A program made the translations under genes and the position numbers. Positions 62,772-64,000 of a stretch of 64,000 bases of DNA are shown here, one piece after another. This DNA is from Synechococcus sp. MEDNS5 (GTDB lineage Bacteria; Cyanobacteriota; Cyanobacteriia; PCC-6307; Cyanobiaceae), in assembly GCF_014279875.1 (NCBI RefSeq), contig NZ_CP047952.1, positions 806,001-870,000 of the forward strand, read 5' to 3'. Positions within the stretch are counted from its first letter, which is position 1, and every line of letters starts with the position of its first letter. The notes below the pieces were generated by a model. That model made no database searches. It was not told where the DNA came from and saw only the letters and a program-made list of their open reading frames with translations.

Positions 62772-63025
62772 ACCACCGGGGGGGTGTGGTCTCCCCTGGC
62801 GGTGTCGATGCCTGAAGCGCCCTTGAATCTCACCAGAGGGTTTGGCAAGGGAAGGTGGAGAGCTGTGGGTCGGCGGTGGGGTTGGCTGTAACCGCCAGCG
62901 CGCAGGCCATGGTGGTGCTTGAGGCTGGCGATGGTCGTGGGCGGGATCTGCCAGAGGGCCTGTTGAGGATTGATGTCCTCTCCCATGGCCCACCACACGG
63001 CAGAGCCCGCATCTTCAGACCTCAA

Positions 63026-63757
63026 TCATTCGAGGTTTAATCCATAGATGTTTGCAAATTCATCCTGGAATGGAGAGGTTTTCAGGAGCTCACTGAGTCC
63101 CAGTTCATCCTGCCAATCGGTGATCGGCCTTTCCCAGCCTTCTTCCCAGCGAGGCGAGAACAGTTCAGGAACCTCCTGGCCAATTGCAATGCCGAAACCG
63201 ATTGCATCCCAGATCAGCCTGCGCTCACCTGGTTCGTAGGCACCACGCAGCATCCAAGATGAAAGAATTCCGATATGAAAGGGGCTTGAGCCAGTGCTTG
63301 CATAAAACGCCGTCGCAGCAGCTTCGCCGGCCACTGTGATCGGTAGACCAAGAATCGTGTGGTGAATTTCGTGCAAACGCGTACTTCTCGTTATGACGAA
63401 CTCTTCATCCGTTTGGGATTCGGGCACCTGAGACTGATCAACTAAAAAAGAGATCCCAAGCTTCTCCAATCGGCGATGCACGCACCATCCAAGACTCCCT
63501 TTGGGCATGGCAGCCATTTGCTCAAGATCTGGCCATGTTTGTGAAGGCCGGTTGGCCAGTAGGTTCTTCACTTCTGGGGTGGCCAGAGCCCTCTCAAAAG
63601 TGTCTTTTGCCAGTTTGGTATTGGCTGGAATTCCAAAATATCGGCCGTGTTGAAATGCTCTTTCAGGCTGCTTTGCTGTCTGCAGAATTGAAATCCCTAG
63701 CTTTGTGACACCCTTGGAAAATGATGAGCGTGCGTAGTGCTTTTGTTCTGTAGCCAT
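63026..63757 (-). CDS. Coq4-like protein
   Basis: 243 residues from MATEQKHYARS; the frame is open upstream to 63976. The Coq4 metal-binding block HEIHHTILGLPITVAGE (H-x-x-H-H and downstream Glu) and EFVITRSTRLHEIHH are present. Coq4 acts in ubiquinone synthesis in other organisms; cyanobacteria make plastoquinone, so the role here is open. Confidence 0.87.
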   Translation of the reverse strand: MATEQKHYARSSFSKGVTKLGISILQTAKQPERAFQHGRYFGIPANTKLAKDTFERALATPEVKNLLANRPSQTWPDLEQMAAMPKGSLGWCVHRRLEKLGISFLVDQSQVPESQTDEEFVITRSTRLHEIHHTILGLPITVAGEAAATAFYASTGSSPFHIGILSSWMLRGAYEPGERRLIWDAIGFGIAIGQEVPELFSPRWEEGWERPITDWQDELGLSELLKTSPFQDEFANIYGLNLE

Positions 63758-63830
63758 AAGTTGATGAAGTTCTGCAATCAATGTCGCTGGAACCCCAGGC
63801 GATTTCCTCCCCCGAATGGGTGATTTGTTT

Positions 63831-64000
63831 CTAAGACTTTGCTGAGTCAACAAGGATTGGCTTGACCAGTCGGTCGGCATCAGTCGTGGCGCCAATGGCG
63901 AAGGCCACATCTGCGCTGACTGCTGTTTCTTCAGGCACGCCGTTCTGACTTTCGCCGGTTTCAGGGGTGGAGGCAATGAGCGTTAAGGCTGGTAGCCAAG
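63831..64000 (-). CDS. C-terminal end of an unidentified protein (partial)
   Basis: About 55 C-terminal residues enter from the right edge: TLIASTPETGESQNGVPEE, then AFAIGATTDADRLVKPILVD and the stop at 63831. Too short to name. This frame has better codon use than the competing upstream extension of the Coq4-like gene. Confidence 0.55.
   Translation of the reverse strand, partial: WLPALTLIASTPETGESQNGVPEETAVSADVAFAIGATTDADRLVKPILVDSAKS

Overview
The window looks like a chromosomal segment of a marine unicellular cyanobacterium, most likely marine Synechococcus (the GC-rich cluster 5.1 group). The evidence is a psbA gene coding a complete photosystem II D1 protein, two high-light-inducible proteins, a pheophorbide-a-oxygenase-like Rieske protein, a Psb30-like peptide, a cyanobacterial-type metallothionein, a DUF1651 protein, a Nif11-like peptide, dense gene packing and GC-rich third positions. 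I see no tRNA, rRNA, CRISPR array, insertion sequence, integrase or phage gene. Every stretch longer than about 300 bases holds a gene.

Layout. 0-9 kb: the start of a GapA/Gap1-type GAPDH, a calcineurin-like phosphoesterase, psbA (high-light D1 form), a HIT protein, katG, a DUF1993 protein, a PfkB kinase, an Hli and nth. This is a photosynthesis and oxidative-stress neighbourhood. 9-26 kb: small membrane proteins, a rhomboid/SIMPL pair, several FAD or NAD(P) oxidoreductases, a methyltransferase, a bestrophin, the Rieske oxygenase with a cupin, a zinc alcohol dehydrogenase, peroxiredoxin-like, PPOX-like and GST-like genes, and a J-domain protein. 26-34 kb: a second Hli, DoxX, a SRAP-domain protein, an overlapping LMW-phosphatase/small TM/WbuC set, an SPFH protein, a Nif11-like peptide and many very small genes. 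34-46 kb: a GH57 hydrolase, a His-rich secreted protein, a gene with a LexA-like box, a metallothionein, an NblA-like small protein, an acyl-CoA-dehydrogenase-like protein, YjbQ, PhzF, an SDR, a second J-domain protein, and an alpha/beta hydrolase that appears to start at CTG. 46-56 kb: gamma-glutamyltransferase, then a plus-strand run (FAD amine oxidase, POR-like SDR, pyruvate-decarboxylase-like enzyme) facing an iron-type alcohol dehydrogenase, then the formaldehyde detoxification pair S-formylglutathione hydrolase and class III alcohol dehydrogenase. 56-64 kb: an MscS channel, a cluster of tiny unassigned genes including a second NblA-like protein, an APH-like kinase, a class A acid phosphatase with a disturbed N-terminus, a Coq4-like protein and the end of an unidentified gene.

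Working together. D1 form 2, two Hli proteins, KatG, peroxiredoxin-like and GST-like proteins fit light and peroxide stress. The decarboxylase and iron alcohol dehydrogenase could turn a 2-keto acid into an aldehyde and then an alcohol. The neighbouring glutathione-dependent pair would detoxify formaldehyde. Many genes are under 100 codons. At least a dozen small proteins listed here were found by translating intergenic stretches by hand, and these carry lower confidence unless a family is recognisable.
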